A stretch of DNA of 64,000 nucleotides, from NCBI GenBank assembly GCA_963578825.1, contig CAUZDW010000002.1, positions 112,421-176,420 on the forward strand. The letters are read 5' to 3'. Shown one piece after another: positions 63,418-64,000 of this stretch. The DNA comes from JAJDNS01 sp963578825. GTDB taxonomy: Bacteria > Acidobacteriota > Vicinamibacteria > Fen-336. The position numbers were made by a program, and so were the translations under genes. The notes under the pieces were generated by a model. The model was not told the origin of the DNA, did no database searches, and was given only the letters and a program-made list of their open reading frames with translations. How positions within the stretch are numbered: the stretch's first letter is position 1; each line of letters begins with the position of its first letter.

Positions 63418-63857
63418 TATCTGCCGGACTTCGTCCCGAGACGAGCGAGAGCCCCGCGCCAGGCTGAGTAGAAATTGAATTGCTGAGCGTTGTCGAGGAT
63501 GACGCTCTCGCCGTCGCGGCTGGCGTCGCTCCCCCGGGTCGTGCCCCGGAGAGCTGTCGCGGCCGCCAGCGGCCCCTTGACTTCGGCGGCTGCCACCCCG
63601 AAAGCCGGGGGCAGCAGGCGGAAGTCGTCGTCCCTGGGCAGGTCGTCGCCCAGCTCCTTGACCCAGCCATTGAGTTCGAGTCGGCTCGACCCGGTGGCCC
63701 CGAGACCGAACTCGAAGTTGGCCGCGTCTATCTCCACGGGGCGCGGGTCCGAGCGACGGTGAAAGTGCACGCGGAAGCCCTCCTCGAGAGACGCGACATG
63801 CACTCGCTTCCTCTTGAAGGTCGTCTGATACTGCCGGGCAATCGCGCCGCGCACCAC
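63417..63857 (-). CDS. hypothetical protein beside the IS insertion
   Basis: 146 residues from GTG 63857; the frame stays open upstream into the IS end (stop at 63906-63908), so the real N-terminus may have been lost to the insertion. RGAIARQYQTTFKRKRVHVA and FNFYSAWRGALARLGTKSG are recognisable ordered stretches, but I do not know the family. No signal peptide or membrane helix. Its TAA overlaps the YfhO-like ATG. GGGAG lies about nine bases before the GTG. Confidence 0.55.
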   Translation of the reverse strand: MVRGAIARQYQTTFKRKRVHVASLEEGFRVHFHRRSDPRPVEIDAANFEFGLGATGSSRLELNGWVKELGDDLPRDDDFRLLPPAFGVAAAEVKGPLAAATALRGTTRGSDASRDGESVILDNAQQFNFYSAWRGALARLGTKSGR

Positions 63858-63875
63858 CAGGATGATCTCCCGAAC

Positions 63876-63899
63876 TGAACCGCTCCGGGTTCTCCGGAG
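63876..63899 (+). repeat. IS3-family terminal inverted repeat
   Basis: 24-bp terminal repeat starting TGAACCGCTCCGGG and ending in CTCCGGAG, matching the consensus end of the IS3 family; it marks the IS right end (transposase 3' side). Confidence 0.8.
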
Positions 63900-63905
63900 T
63901 GCTCG

Positions 63906-64000
63906 TTAGTTGATTCCGGCCATCATGGCTGGAGCCTCTTGCGCCCGATAGTACTGCTGTTCGTACTCCACCGGTGGCACATCTCCGATCGACGTGAGCA
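63906..64000 (-). CDS. IS3-family transposase OrfB, C-terminal fragment
   Basis: The last 30 codons plus TAA (63908-63906) of a transposase; the frame runs off the window end. VPPVEYEQQYYRAQEAP followed by AMMAGIN is the characteristic C-terminus of IS3-family OrfB (usual form PxEYExxYY ... MVAGLN). The DDE catalytic core lies outside the window. It is too short for normal ORF calling. Confidence 0.85.
   Translation of the reverse strand, partial: LTSIGDVPPVEYEQQYYRAQEAPAMMAGIN

Larger units (their letters stand above)
63876..64000 (-). mobile_element. end of an IS3-family insertion sequence, truncated by the window
   Basis: The outer boundary is a terminal inverted repeat beginning TGAACCGCTCCGGGTT at 63876, the canonical sequence of several IS3 groups (compare TGAACCGCCCCGGGT). 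Immediately inside lies the 3' end of an orfB-type transposase on the minus strand. The rest of the element and its other end are beyond base 64000. The 3-4 bp target duplication cannot be identified with one end only; the flank reads GAAC. Confidence 0.85.

Overview
The window reads as chromosomal DNA from a G+C-rich (about two thirds by eye) diderm bacterium. LpxC, an Omp85/TamB pair, a C-terminal-Phe beta-barrel protein and many lipoboxes point to a Gram-negative envelope. The gyrase neighbourhood, secreted protease-propeller-barrel protein and gene repertoire remind me of Acidobacteriota, but that is a guess. Almost every base is coding, many genes overlap by 1-4 nt (ATGA/GTGA), and no tRNA, rRNA or CRISPR array is visible.

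Region 1 (1-7403, +): dnaN (5' cut by the window) - recF - gyrB - gyrA - lipoprotein, the classical origin-proximal order, so dnaA/oriC probably lies just left of the window. Region 2 (7413-14962): PcrA/UvrD helicase, a stand-alone GlmU acetyltransferase domain and a TPR protein on the minus strand, then uvrA and lpxC on the plus strand. Region 3 (14970-22393, -): a long tightly packed run starting at a strong sigma70-type promoter: rplU - rpmA - obgE - nadD - rsfS - sigma54-type activator - DksA-like - comF (frameshifted) - secreted protein - ECF sigma - STAS protein - small protein - DUF1573 protein. Region 4 (22493-26611, -): a 999-aa protease/beta-propeller/beta-barrel protein with a lipoprotein and a TPR protein.

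Region 5 (26943-38544, +): dprA, topA, trmFO, xerC, an ECF sigma/anti-sigma/exported-protein module, hslV-hslU and an FN3 lipoprotein. Region 6 (38541-50789, +): FAH-family hydrolase, transaldolase-like aldolase, a three-gene biotin-dependent acyl-CoA carboxylase, then TamB-like, Omp85 and SurA-N-like envelope-assembly genes.

Region 7 (50744-63857, -): a surface-glycan locus with three GT2 glycosyltransferases, two NDP-sugar epimerases, a nucleotide-sugar dehydrogenase, a DegT aminotransferase, a methyltransferase, a NeuB-fold protein that has lost its expected catalytic residues, an unrecognised protein and a large YfhO-like membrane protein. The window ends inside an IS3-family insertion sequence whose end lies 18 bp before the first gene of this locus.

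Three genes carry apparent lesions: comF has a 1-nt frameshift, an epimerase has an in-frame amber codon, and a glycosyltransferase has ATC where its start codon should be. The most interesting targets are the NeuB-fold probable pseudoenzyme with its coupled unknown partner, the sigma54-type activator lacking a sensor domain and with Gln in Walker B, the ECF-sigma/STAS coupled operon, and the protease-propeller-barrel protein.
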